Assembly: GCA_041629655.1 (NCBI GenBank) | Contig: JBFKMV010000148.1 | Coordinates: 1-13,228 of the forward strand | Source: JBFKMV01 sp041629655 | GTDB taxonomy: Bacteria; Acidobacteriota; Polarisedimenticolia; Polarisedimenticolales; Polarisedimenticolaceae | Direction: 5' to 3' | DNA: 13,228 nucleotides | Part shown: one piece after another, positions 1 through 7,754 of the stretch | Position numbering within the stretch: the first letter of the stretch is position 1 | Layout of the letters: each line of letters begins with the position of its first letter | Made by a program: the position numbers and the translations under genes | The notes under the pieces: generated by a model | Told to the model about the DNA's origin: nothing | Databases searched by the model: none | The model's input: the letters and a program-made list of their open reading frames with translations, nothing else

Positions 1-644
1 CCGAACCGCAGCAGGCCGACCAGACCCAGAAACGCGATGAAGATCTGGCCGTCGGCGTGCTTGCGCCGGAACAGCCACAGCAGCACGGCGAAGATCAGCA
101 GGCCGCTGGCCATCTGGAGCAGCTGCGTCGGGTGCAGCGGGACGTTCAGCGGCGTGCCGTTGAGGCGCTGGGCGATCGGGTCGGTGAACACGATGCCCCA
201 GGGCAGGTCGGTCGGCTTGCCGAAACAGCAGCCGGCGAGCAGGCAGCCCAGCCGGCCGATCCCCAGGCCGAGGGCGACGCCGACGCCGGCTGCGTCGAGC
301 GTCATCGCCAGCGGCAGGCGGTGCTTCCGGAACAGGTAGATCGCGGCGATGGTACCCACCATCACGCCGCCCAGCACGACTCGGCCCGAGAACAGGAACT
401 GCTTGAGCGGGATCTGGCCGGCCACGAAGCGGTCCCACTCGACGATCACGAAGGTCACTCGCGCCCCGATCTCGCCCGCGATCGCGAACTGGAAGATGAT
501 CTCGAAGATCGTCCAGAACGGCTTGCCGGTGCGCCCCGAGATCAGCCATGCACCGACGGCCACGCTGGCGAGGTAGGAGATCAGGTACACCGGACCGTAG
601 GTTGGGATCGGGAAGTCGTTGATCGTGAACAGGATCGGGTGCAC
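1..644 (-). CDS. lgt: Prolipoprotein diacylglyceryl transferase Lgt (C-terminus off window)
   Basis: Integral membrane enzyme that transfers the diacylglyceryl group of phosphatidylglycerol to the lipobox cysteine of prolipoproteins. The first 214 residues are visible; the family is usually about 260-290. The GTG start gives VHPILFTIND, matching the usual MHPILF opening; no ATG is near. Seen: the conserved Tyr in PTYGPVY (residues 15-20), several hydrophobic membrane segments, the GxGRLGC core at about 128-134 containing the conserved Arg131, LAGCCFGKPTDLPWG at 136-150, and LHPTQL at 170-175 (family HPSQLYE). Two positions differ from E. coli: Leu91 stands where HGGLIG has His103, and Cys134 stands where GRIGN has Asn. 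The GCC-type core is common in deltaproteobacterial Lgt proteins (recalled, not searched). It is the last visible gene of the minus-strand run, 60 bp after the Crp/Fnr gene. The catalytic C-terminal Arg region is outside the window. Confidence 0.93.
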   Translation of the reverse strand, partial: MHPILFTINDFPIPTYGPVYLISYLASVAVGAWLISGRTGKPFWTIFEIIFQFAIAGEIGARVTFVIVEWDRFVAGQIPLKQFLFSGRVVLGGVMVGTIAAIYLFRKHRLPLAMTLDAAGVGVALGLGIGRLGCLLAGCCFGKPTDLPWGIVFTDPIAQRLNGTPLNVPLHPTQLLQMASGLLIFAVLLWLFRRKHADGQIFIAFLGLVGLLRF

Positions 645-663
645 GAAGTCCGCCGCCTCGTCC

Positions 664-701
664 GGGTTGCAACCCCTAAAGATACCGGCGCCCCGGGGCG
701 C
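664..701. repeat. Two perfect palindromes in the crp-lgt gap
   Basis: The 60-bp gap between the Crp/Fnr gene and lgt holds GGGTTGCAACCC (664-675) and GCGCCCCGGGGCGC (688-701). Both are perfect palindromes. They could be an operator for the neighbouring Crp/Fnr-type regulator, or hairpins acting in mRNA processing ahead of lgt. Neither has a T-tract in the minus direction, so they are not convincing intrinsic terminators. Function is inferred only. Confidence 0.4.
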
Positions 702-704
702 GCG

Positions 705-1394
705 CTACAGCAACCTCCGGAGCCGCTTGACGTCCAGGATCGTGACCTGGGGGCCGTCGACGCGGATGATCTTCTCGCGGATCAGGCGCGCGAAGGTGCG
801 CGACAGGGTCTCGTGGACCGTGCCCAGGTACGACGCGATCGAGCCCTTGGCCAGCGGGAGCGTCAGCGAGGGCTGCGGCTCGCCCTCCGCCCCGGCGGCT
901 TCGACCTCGCGCAGCAGGTAGCGCGCCACCCGCGACGAGACCTCGCGCAGCGTGACGCCCTCGAGCTGCAGCCCCAGCTCCTTGAGCCGTGCGGCGAAGC
1001 CGCGCAGCATCTCCCAGGCCACCTCGGGGTGCCCCTTGAGGAACGGCACGAAGCGGTCGCGGGGCAGGAACAACACCTCGCTGTCGCGGGTCACGCGGGC
1101 GTGGGCGGTGTAGCCGGCGTCGCCCTGCTCGAACAACGGCACGTCGGCCAACGGGTCGCCGGGACGGCAGACGCGCAGGATCAGCATCCGGCCGTCGTCG
1201 GACAGCTTGTAGACCACCGCGAGCCCTTCGAGCATCACGAACATGCCGCGGTAGGGCTCGCCCTCCGTGAACAGCGTTTCTTTCTTGCGCAGGTACAGGA
1301 TGCTGGACAGCCCGGCCAGCCGGTCGAGGTCCTGGTCGCCGACCGCGGCGAACAGCGGCAGCCGCCGCAACCGGTCGCGGGTGCTCTCTCGCAT
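705..1394 (-). CDS. Crp/Fnr-family transcriptional regulator
   Basis: Cytoplasmic DNA-binding regulator of 229 residues, the normal family length. Residues about 10-110 form the cyclic-nucleotide-binding-like beta barrel (LFTEGEPYRGMFVMLEG at 41-57). Residues about 112-150 are the dimerisation helix. Residues about 160-225 are the winged helix-turn-helix. The recognition helix reads HETLSR (194-199), with Glu195, Ser198 and Arg199 matching the E-x-x-S-R code of FNR, so TTGAT-type half-sites are predicted rather than CRP sites. The cAMP phosphate cassette (RxGE...RSA) is not recognisable, and the only cysteine is Cys76, so an FNR-type [4Fe-4S] cluster is unlikely. The signal sensed cannot be told; redox, NO or a small ligand are possible. 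It starts 23 bp after rpoD and precedes lgt on the same strand, so it probably shares the MMS transcript. Confidence 0.9.
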   Translation of the reverse strand: MRESTRDRLRRLPLFAAVGDQDLDRLAGLSSILYLRKKETLFTEGEPYRGMFVMLEGLAVVYKLSDDGRMLILRVCRPGDPLADVPLFEQGDAGYTAHARVTRDSEVLFLPRDRFVPFLKGHPEVAWEMLRGFAARLKELGLQLEGVTLREVSSRVARYLLREVEAAGAEGEPQPSLTLPLAKGSIASYLGTVHETLSRTFARLIREKIIRVDGPQVTILDVKRLRRLL

Positions 1395-1398
1395 CGCT

Positions 1399-1412
1399 GC
1401 CCGCCGGCGGGC
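1399..1412. repeat. GC palindrome between rpoD and crp
   Basis: GCCCGCCGGCGGGC is a perfect 14-nt palindrome filling most of the 23-bp gap between the rpoD TAG and the Crp/Fnr ATG. In the minus-strand mRNA it would include the GGGC immediately upstream of the crp start, where the ribosome binding site should lie. It may dampen crp translation. There is no T-tract, so a terminator is not favoured. Confidence 0.35.
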
Positions 1413-1417
1413 GACCC

Positions 1418-3124
<1,707 letters not shown>

Positions 3125-3170
3125 GGACCCTTTTCCCGGTTGGATCGATTCCGTGGTGACCCGGCGTCCT

Positions 3171-4925
3171 TCAGGACAGCGCGTCGCGCTGCCTGGCCAA
3201 TTCCTGGATTCGCAGCAGGTGGTCGTCCAGCTCGCCCGCCTCCGGCGACTGCGGCTCTGCGCCCTGCAGCTCGGCGAGCCGGCTCAGCTCCTCGCGTCCC
3301 TGCTGCGCGAGACGCCGGCGCTGGAGCGCCCACAGACAGTCGGCGACCCCCGGACCGTTCTCGGGTTCGTCCCGGAACGCGAGTCGCGTCAACAGCTTCT
3401 TGTCGGCTTCGTCCTCCAGCGCGTCGAGCACCGCCGGGTAGTCGACCGCACGTCCCGCGCCGTCGAGGCGCAGGATCGCTGCGACGATTCCCGCGACGTG
3501 CGAGTTCTCGACCTCCCGGCCGTGGTCGACCAGCTCGGCCCGCGCCTCGGACGATCCCAGCAGCAGCGAGACCAGCCGCGCCTCGGCCTGCCCCAGCGGC
3601 GTGCTCCCCGGCGGTCGTTGCCGGATCCGCGTCTCGCGCGACCGCAGCGCCTTGCGCAGCTCCTGCAGCACCAGCTCGTCCTCGATGCCGATCGAGTCCG
3701 CCAGCCGCCCCGCCCATGCCGCCCGCTCGACGGCGCTTTCCAGCCGCGCCACGTGCGGCAGCACCGCGTTGACGACCGAGACCTGGTGCTCCACGCGCGA
3801 CAGGTCGCGCCCGTGGGACGCGCGGCGGATCAGGAACTCGAGGTACTCGGGCGCCCGTCGGACCAGCGCGCCGTAGGCGTCGGCGCCCTCGCGCGCGATC
3901 GTGTCGTCGGGGTCCCGGCCTTCGGGCAGCTCGGCCACCCGCACGTTGAACCCGCGCTCCAGCAGCAGGTCCATGGAACGCGCCGTGGCGGTCGCGCCGC
4001 TGGCGTCGCCGTCGTAGGACAGCACGATCCGCTCGGCGTAGCGGGCCAGCAGGCGCGCCTGGGCGGGCGTGAAGGCCGTGCCGAGCGAGGCCACCACGTT
4101 GTCGAAGCCGGCCCCGAGCAGCGCCGCGAGGTCCATGTAGCCCTCGACGACGATCGCGAACCCCTCGCGGCGGATCGCGTCGCGGGCCAGGTCGAGCCCG
4201 TACAGGTGGTTGCCCTTGACGTAGGCCGGTGTCTCGGGCGAGTTGAGATACTTCGGCTCGGCGTCGCCGAGGGCGCGGCCGCCGAACGCCACCGTGCGCC
4301 CGTTGACGTCGCGGATCGGGAAGATCAGCCGGTCGCGGAAGCGGTCGTACTCGCCCTGCCCGGACTTGCGGGGCAGCGCCAGACCCGCCTTGACGATCTC
4401 GTCGGGCTTGAAGCGCTTGGCGACCAGGTGGGCGCGCAACGCTTCCCAGGAGTCGGGGGCGTAACCGAGTCGCAGGCTCGCGATGGTCGACTCGCCGAGG
4501 CCGCGCCGTTCGAGGTAGGCGCGACAGCCCGCACCGTCACCGGCGGACAACCGCGCGCGGAAGAACTCCTCGGCGACCCGGTTCATCTCCAGCACGCGGA
4601 CCCGGAAGTCGTGGACCGGACCGCCGCTGACGGGAAGCGGGACCCCGAAGCGGTTCGCGAGCAGCTCGGCCGCTTCGCGGAAGTCGACCTTCTCGTACAG
4701 CATCACGAACTTGAACAGGTCGCCGCCGGTCTGGCATCCGAAGCAGTAGAACAGACCGCGGTCGGGGTCGACGTAGAAGGAGGGGGTCTTCTCCTGGTGG
4801 AACGGGCAGAGCCCGCGCATCCGCTTCCCGCTGGTCTTCAACGGGACGTACTCGGAGACGAGGCGGACGATATCTCCGGCGTTCCGGACGTCCTCGACGA
4901 ACTCCCTGGGGAACGGCCCGGTCAA
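3171..4925 (-). CDS. dnaG: DNA primase DnaG
   Basis: Primase that makes RNA primers at the replication fork and works with the replicative helicase DnaB. It has 584 residues, the usual length. The N-terminal CHC2 zinc ribbon has Cys40, His43, Cys61 and Cys64 (CPFH...CFGC). The RNA-polymerase core basic motif is FPIRDVNGRTVAFGGRAL at about 202-219. The Toprim domain has Glu261 in VVEGYMD and Asp305/Asp307 in SYDGDAS. The C-terminal part from about 440 is the less conserved helicase-binding domain. The start is TTG, not ATG; it follows AGGGGG with a short 4-nt spacing, and there is no ATG or GTG nearby in frame, while homology begins within the first few residues. It lies 61 bp after rpsU, with a strong hairpin in between, and 46 bp before rpoD. 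The weak start and hairpin fit low primase expression from a highly transcribed operon. Confidence 0.97.
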   Translation of the reverse strand: MTGPFPREFVEDVRNAGDIVRLVSEYVPLKTSGKRMRGLCPFHQEKTPSFYVDPDRGLFYCFGCQTGGDLFKFVMLYEKVDFREAAELLANRFGVPLPVSGGPVHDFRVRVLEMNRVAEEFFRARLSAGDGAGCRAYLERRGLGESTIASLRLGYAPDSWEALRAHLVAKRFKPDEIVKAGLALPRKSGQGEYDRFRDRLIFPIRDVNGRTVAFGGRALGDAEPKYLNSPETPAYVKGNHLYGLDLARDAIRREGFAIVVEGYMDLAALLGAGFDNVVASLGTAFTPAQARLLARYAERIVLSYDGDASGATATARSMDLLLERGFNVRVAELPEGRDPDDTIAREGADAYGALVRRAPEYLEFLIRRASHGRDLSRVEHQVSVVNAVLPHVARLESAVERAAWAGRLADSIGIEDELVLQELRKALRSRETRIRQRPPGSTPLGQAEARLVSLLLGSSEARAELVDHGREVENSHVAGIVAAILRLDGAGRAVDYPAVLDALEDEADKKLLTRLAFRDEPENGPGVADCLWALQRRRLAQQGREELSRLAELQGAEPQSPEAGELDDHLLRIQELARQRDALS

Positions 4926-4943
4926 TCGGCCCCCTGATCGCGG

Positions 4944-4971
4944 TGACCCGGCCGGGTCATTCCCGGCCGGG
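4944..4971 (-). terminator. Attenuator/processing hairpin between rpsU and dnaG
   Basis: The rpsU-dnaG gap contains TGACCCGGCCGGGTCA (4944-4959, perfect palindrome) and CCCGGCCGGG (4962-4971, perfect palindrome). Because CCCGGCCGGG occurs twice, the two copies can also pair with each other as a 10-bp all-GC stem with a 5-nt loop. No T-tract follows in the minus direction, so a partial (attenuating) terminator or an RNA-processing/stability hairpin is more likely than a full stop. In E. coli a terminator at the same place limits dnaG expression relative to rpsU; the equivalence here is inferred from position. Confidence 0.6.
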
Positions 4972-4986
4972 CCGTCCGCCCATTCC

Positions 4987-5193
4987 TCACGCGTTGAACT
5001 TGCGCTCCTGCGCCAGGCGCTTGAGCAGCTTCTTGCGCGCGGCCAGTGCCTTGCGCTTCCGGCGAACGCTGGGCTTTTCGTAATGCTGACGTTTCTTGAT
5101 CTCGGTCAAGATCCCAGACTTTTCGCACTTTCTCTTGAAGCGCTTCAAGGCGTTGTCGAGGCTCTCGTCCTCGCGCACCTTGATCAGCGGCAT
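4987..5193 (-). CDS. rpsU: 30S ribosomal protein S21
   Basis: Small basic protein of the 30S subunit, involved in translation initiation. It has 68 residues, the family's usual size. It begins MPLIKVREDESLDNALKRFK and is rich in Lys/Arg, with HYEKPSVRRKRK at about 37-48. The frame is open further upstream, but the ATG at 5193 is chosen because S21 proteins begin MP-x-I-x-V and because GGGGTGATT, complementary to the 16S rRNA 3' end, lies just upstream. It is the first gene of the MMS operon. Its leader carries two promoters (about 235 and 70 nt upstream) and a possible LexA site. Confidence 0.97.
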   Translation of the reverse strand: MPLIKVREDESLDNALKRFKRKCEKSGILTEIKKRQHYEKPSVRRKRKALAARKKLLKRLAQERKFNA

Positions 5194-5268
5194 TGTTTGA
5201 ATCACCCCGCTTTCGAGCCTATCGGCTTCCCGGACCTGCCGGGATTTCCTGTCCATTCAAAACGATGG

Positions 5269-5297
5269 ATTCTAGCGCTCGACAAGATTCCCTTCAA
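5269..5297 (-). promoter_or_regulatory. Proximal sigma-70-like promoter (P2) of rpsU-dnaG-rpoD
   Basis: In the minus direction there is TTGAAG (5292-5297), a 17-bp spacer and TAGAAT (5269-5274). The -35 matches consensus at 4 of 6 positions and the -10 at 5 of 6. The start point would be near 5262, giving a leader of about 70 nt to the rpsU ATG. This is a prediction from sequence alone. Confidence 0.5.
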
Positions 5298-5387
5298 CAC
5301 GACGAGTCTCACCGGCCCCGAGACCGACCCCTCGTCCGGGGAACACTGCTCACGCTAGAGCTCGGAAGAGGTGGGTTGTCCAAGGTT

Positions 5388-5405
5388 TTCGAACACGAGT
5401 CCGAA
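5388..5405. promoter_or_regulatory. Possible LexA/SOS box in the MMS operon leader
   Basis: TTCGAAC-ACGA-GTCCGAA is an inverted repeat of 7-bp arms with a 4-bp spacer and one mismatched pair. It is one base away from the TCGAAC-N4-GTTCGA type of LexA box known from actinobacteria, and shares the GAAC-N4-GTTC spacing of Gram-positive boxes. It lies between the two predicted rpsU promoters. The E. coli MMS operon also has a LexA site in its promoter region. The LexA type of this organism is unknown, so the call is tentative. Confidence 0.35.
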
Positions 5406-5434
5406 TGACCCATACCGAGCTTTAACCGGGGGCA

Positions 5435-5463
5435 TATATAGGACCAACCCTAAGTAGTGTCAA
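5435..5463 (-). promoter_or_regulatory. Distal sigma-70-like promoter (P1) of rpsU-dnaG-rpoD
   Basis: In the minus direction there is a perfect TTGACA (5458-5463), a 17-bp spacer and TATATA (5435-5440). The start point would be near 5428, leaving a long leader of about 235 nt before rpsU. The sequence after the -10 is GC-rich (TGCCCCCGG), the discriminator type associated with stringent control of translation genes; that regulation is inferred. The stretch 5194-5568 has no gene: it holds this promoter, the proximal one, the LexA-like repeat and an upstream hairpin. Confidence 0.7.
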
Positions 5464-5480
5464 GGGTTTTCGGGCGGGCC

Positions 5481-5503
5481 TTGCTGCATTGGGGTTGCAG
5501 CAA
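5481..5503. repeat. 8-bp inverted repeat between larB and the MMS promoter
   Basis: TTGCTGCA, a 7-nt loop, and TGCAGCAA form a perfect 8-bp stem. It lies about 65 bp beyond the larB stop codon and 17 bp upstream of the P1 -35 box. It may end larB transcription (no T-tract follows on the minus strand) or be a binding site for a regulator of the MMS operon. Confidence 0.4.
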
Positions 5504-5568
5504 TGAAACATTACGGTTGCACTTCAGGATTGTGTCGGGACCGTGGGCTTTCGCGGCTCGGCGGCGGG

Positions 5569-6321
5569 TCAGCGCGTGCGGCGGTTGATCAGCGCGGCGG
5601 CCACGCCGGCGCCGTGACCATTGTCGATGTTGACCACGGTCAGGCCGGACGCGCACGAATTGAGCATGGCCAGCAGCGCCGCCTGACCCGCGCCCCCCGC
5701 CCCGTAGCCGGTGCTGGTGGGGACACCGATCACCGGACAATCGGTCAGGCCGGCGATGACCGAGGGGAGTGCGCCCTCCATGCCCGCGACGACGACGATC
5801 ACCCTGGCCTTGGCCATGGTCTGCCGGTGCGGCGCCAGCCGGTGCAGCCCCGCCACGCCGACGTCGTGGATCCGGATCACGCGCTGGCCCAGCTCTTCCG
5901 CGGTCACCGCCGCCTCCTCGGCCACGGGCAGATCCGCGGTCCCGGCGCTCATCACGACGACCCCGGGGCGCCCGGCGCGGCGCCGCCCGGCCCGCAACAC
6001 CGAGATCCCGGCCTCGGCCCGGAACTCGGCTCGCGGGAACGACCGTGCGATCGCCTCGTGGACGTCGGGCCCGATGCGGGTCACCAGCACGGTCTGGCCG
6101 GCACGGTGGAGTCGCTCGACGATGGCCACGATCTGCTCGGAGGTCTTGCCCGGTCCGTAGACCGACTCCGGGATGCCTCGCCGCAGCTCCCGGTGCAGGT
6201 CCACCCGCGCAAAGCCCAGCTCGGCGATCGGCGCGAAGCGCAGCTCCTCGATCGCCTCGGCGACGCCGAGGCGCCCCTGGCGCACCCGGGTCAGCAACTT
6301 TCGCAGCCGGTCCCGATCCAC
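5569..6321 (-). CDS. larB: Nickel-pincer cofactor biosynthesis protein LarB
   Basis: PurE-like carboxylase/hydrolase that converts nicotinic acid adenine dinucleotide to the dicarboxylated pyridinium mononucleotide, the first step of the nickel-pincer cofactor of lactate racemase and related enzymes. The protein has 250 residues, as usual. Seen: ELGFARVDLHRELRRGIPESVYGPGKT at 34-60 (family hallmark), VMSAGTADLPVAEEA at 123-137, VVVAGMEGALPSVIAGL at 176-192, and LNSCASGLTVVNIDNGHGAG at 220-239, whose Cys223 matches the reactive cysteine of characterised LarB. A longer reading frame upstream overlaps the divergent pilZ gene; the GTG at 6321 is chosen because it gives the typical MDRDRLRKLL start behind AAGGGAAG. 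No larC or larE is visible, so the partners must lie elsewhere. Confidence 0.93.
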   Translation of the reverse strand: MDRDRLRKLLTRVRQGRLGVAEAIEELRFAPIAELGFARVDLHRELRRGIPESVYGPGKTSEQIVAIVERLHRAGQTVLVTRIGPDVHEAIARSFPRAEFRAEAGISVLRAGRRRAGRPGVVVMSAGTADLPVAEEAAVTAEELGQRVIRIHDVGVAGLHRLAPHRQTMAKARVIVVVAGMEGALPSVIAGLTDCPVIGVPTSTGYGAGGAGQAALLAMLNSCASGLTVVNIDNGHGAGVAAALINRRTR

Positions 6322-6363
6322 GCTTCGCTTCCCTTCGTCCTCCGCCGTTGCCCGACCACGGTC

Positions 6364-6393
6364 GTGACTCGACGCGTCGTTTCGCGCTAGCAT
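6364..6393 (+). promoter_or_regulatory. Weak candidate promoter of pilZ
   Basis: GTGACT (6364-6369), an 18-bp spacer and TAGCAT (6388-6393), each matching consensus at 4 of 6 positions. It sits in the 97-bp gap between the divergent larB and pilZ starts. The match is weak and could be chance. Confidence 0.25.
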
Positions 6394-6418
6394 GGGCGCT
6401 TCAGCGGAGGAGGCACGA

Positions 6419-6775
6419 GTGAGCAAAGTTACCACGGAGCGGCGCGCCCACGCCCGCTTCGCCCGCCGGGTCGAGCTGGAGAGCAAGCCCGCCGAGGGCA
6501 AGGTGGCGCGCATGGTCGCCGACAACCTGTCGCTCGGCGGCCTGTACTGCACTTCGCCGGTCGGCTACGAGGAGATGACCCGGTTGGCCGTGCGGCTGAT
6601 GCTGCCCTCCGAGAGCGCTCCCGGAAAGACCGAGCCGCTCGACATCGAAGCCGTGGTGGTGCGGCGACGCGAGCTGGCCTCGGCGACGCAGGACCGGCGG
6701 TACGAGCTGGCCTTGTTCTTCCCGGCGGTGACCGAACAGCAGCGCCGCCGGCTCGAGCGGTATCTCCTGAGCTGA
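6419..6775 (+). CDS. Small PilZ-domain protein (c-di-GMP receptor)
   Basis: Single-domain PilZ protein of 118 residues, probably a cytoplasmic c-di-GMP-binding adaptor. Both halves of the ligand motif are present: RxxxR as R9-AHA-R13 in RRAHARF, and [D/N]xSxxG as NLSLGG at 36-41. The remainder is a beta barrel ending in a C-terminal helix (VTEQQRRRLERYLLS). The GTG at 6419 is preferred over the in-frame ATG at 6392, because GGAGGAGG (6406-6413) sits just upstream of the GTG and the ATG falls inside the candidate promoter. It is divergent from larB and upstream of the HU gene, which has its own promoter. The target is unknown; motility, pili or exopolysaccharide are usual for the family. Confidence 0.88.
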   Translation: MSKVTTERRAHARFARRVELESKPAEGKVARMVADNLSLGGLYCTSPVGYEEMTRLAVRLMLPSESAPGKTEPLDIEAVVVRRRELASATQDRRYELALFFPAVTEQQRRRLERYLLS

Positions 6776-6814
6776 GCGTACGGCGCCCCGCCGACATTCC
6801 GCTGCCGACATCCG

Positions 6815-6835
6815 AAGCGCATCGCGTTGCGTTTT
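6815..6835 (+). terminator. Possible intrinsic terminator of pilZ
   Basis: AAGCGCA (6815-6821), a 6-nt loop and TGCGTTT (6828-6834) give a 7-bp stem with one G-U pair, ending in a short T run. It lies 40 bp after the pilZ stop and just before the HU promoter. It is short, so confidence is moderate. Confidence 0.4.
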
Positions 6836-6850
6836 CGCGCGCGCGGGCTC

Positions 6851-6879
6851 TTGACCGTGATGCGGCGGTGCGCTGTAAT
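6851..6879 (+). promoter_or_regulatory. Sigma-70-like promoter of the HU gene
   Basis: TTGACC (6851-6856), a 17-bp spacer and TGTAAT (6874-6879), each matching consensus at 5 of 6 positions. The start point would be near 6886, about 50 nt before the HU ATG. Confidence 0.65.
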
Positions 6880-6936
6880 CTCGCTCGGGGCGCGGGTTTC
6901 CGCGTTCCGTGTTCCGAATCTCAGGAGGTTCAGCGG

Positions 6937-7212
6937 ATGAACAAGGCAGCCCTGATCGACAAGATCGCGCACGATGCGGGGATCACCAAGACCGCGGCGG
7001 CGAGTGCGGTCGAGAGCCTGGTCCACGGCATCACCCAGTCGCTCAAGAAGAGCCAGCGCGTCACGCTGGTCGGTTTCGGCACCTGGGCGGTGTCGCGGCG
7101 CAAGGCCCGCACCGGTCGCAACCCGCAGACCGGCGAAGCCATCAAGATCAAGGCCAAGAAGGCCGTGCGGTTCAAGGCCGGTAAGCAGCTCGAGCAGGCC
7201 CTGAACAAGTAG
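6937..7212 (+). CDS. hup: HU-family DNA-binding protein
   Basis: Nucleoid-associated architectural protein that binds and bends DNA as a dimer. It has 91 residues, the standard length. It starts MNKAALIDKIAHDAGITKTA (helical body), with VTLVGFGTW at 42-50, and the DNA-intercalating arm RTGRNPQTGEAIKIKA at 58-73, including the conserved proline (Pro63). The frame is open upstream, but the ATG at 6937 is the family start and is preceded by AGGAGG (6923-6928) at ideal spacing. The gene is monocistronic, with its own promoter and a strong terminator. It could be HU or an HU-like paralogue; IHF is less likely because the sequence is the generic HU type. Confidence 0.96.
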   Translation: MNKAALIDKIAHDAGITKTAAASAVESLVHGITQSLKKSQRVTLVGFGTWAVSRRKARTGRNPQTGEAIKIKAKKAVRFKAGKQLEQALNK

Positions 7213-7233
7213 ACGAGTCCCGAGCCCCGATCG

Positions 7234-7264
7234 ACGGGCCGGCGATGGCCCGGCCCGTTTCTTT
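7234..7264 (+). terminator. Intrinsic terminator of the HU gene
   Basis: ACGGGCCGG (7234-7242), a 7-nt loop and CCGGCCCGT (7250-7258) form a perfect 9-bp GC stem followed by TTCTTTA. The T-tract runs into the stop codon of the convergent biotin carrier gene. On the minus strand there is no T run after the stem, so it acts mainly in the plus direction. Confidence 0.85.
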
Positions 7265-7754
7265 ATTCGATCACGACCAGCGTTTCGCCCGCCTCGACCG
7301 CGGTGCCCGGCTGCACCTCGATCGATTGCACGCGACCGTCGCGCGGGGCGACGATCTCGTTTTCCATCTTCATCGCCTCGACGACGACCAGGCCCTGGTC
7401 GCGCTGCACCGTGTCGCCCCGGCCCACCAGCACGCGCACGATCTTGCCCGGCATCACCGACACCACCCGCGCCGGACCGTCGCCGCCGGCGTGCAGGTCG
7501 CGTGCCTTGCGGCCGGGCACGGTCAGCGTGACCGCCTGCTCGGTGGCGCCGTGGCGCACGAAGTAGCTCGACCCCTCGGCCTCGACCGAGACCTCGTAGG
7601 ACTTGCCGTCCACGATCAGCGAGTAGAAGTCGCCCTCGAGCTTGCGCGCATCGACCCCGTGCTCGACGCCGTCCACGGTCACGATCAGCTTGCCGTCGAC
7701 CCGCGTGACGGTGATCTCGTGCACTTCGCTGCCGGCCTGGGCCGTGATCTTCAC
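7263..7754 (-). CDS. Biotin carboxyl carrier protein of acyl-CoA carboxylase
   Basis: Carries the carboxylated biotin between the biotin carboxylase and carboxyltransferase subunits. It has 163 residues. Residues 1-80 resemble the linker (BT) domain of propionyl-CoA carboxylase alpha (VTVDGVEHGVDARKL, YSLIVDGKSYEVSVE). Residues about 95-163 are the biotinyl domain, with the biotin site EAMKMENE at 126-133 and the biotinylated Lys129. The GTG start at 7754 overlaps the accC stop as GTGA (4 nt), so the two are translationally coupled. This arrangement corresponds to a split PCC alpha chain. The substrate is probably propionyl-CoA or a related acyl-CoA, judged by the BT-like part and by pccB nearby. 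Confidence 0.92.
   Translation of the reverse strand: MKITAQAGSEVHEITVTRVDGKLIVTVDGVEHGVDARKLEGDFYSLIVDGKSYEVSVEAEGSSYFVRHGATEQAVTLTVPGRKARDLHAGGDGPARVVSVMPGKIVRVLVGRGDTVQRDQGLVVVEAMKMENEIVAPRDGRVQSIEVQPGTAVEAGETLVVIE

Noticed and set aside
6322..6552. N-terminal extension of LarB
   Set aside because: The extra 77 residues would overlap the PilZ coding region, look like a shadow frame, and are absent from the family.
6790..6811. Direct repeat GCCGACAT, two copies 14 bp apart
   Set aside because: It is only two short copies in a GC-rich gap after pilZ, and chance is a sufficient explanation.
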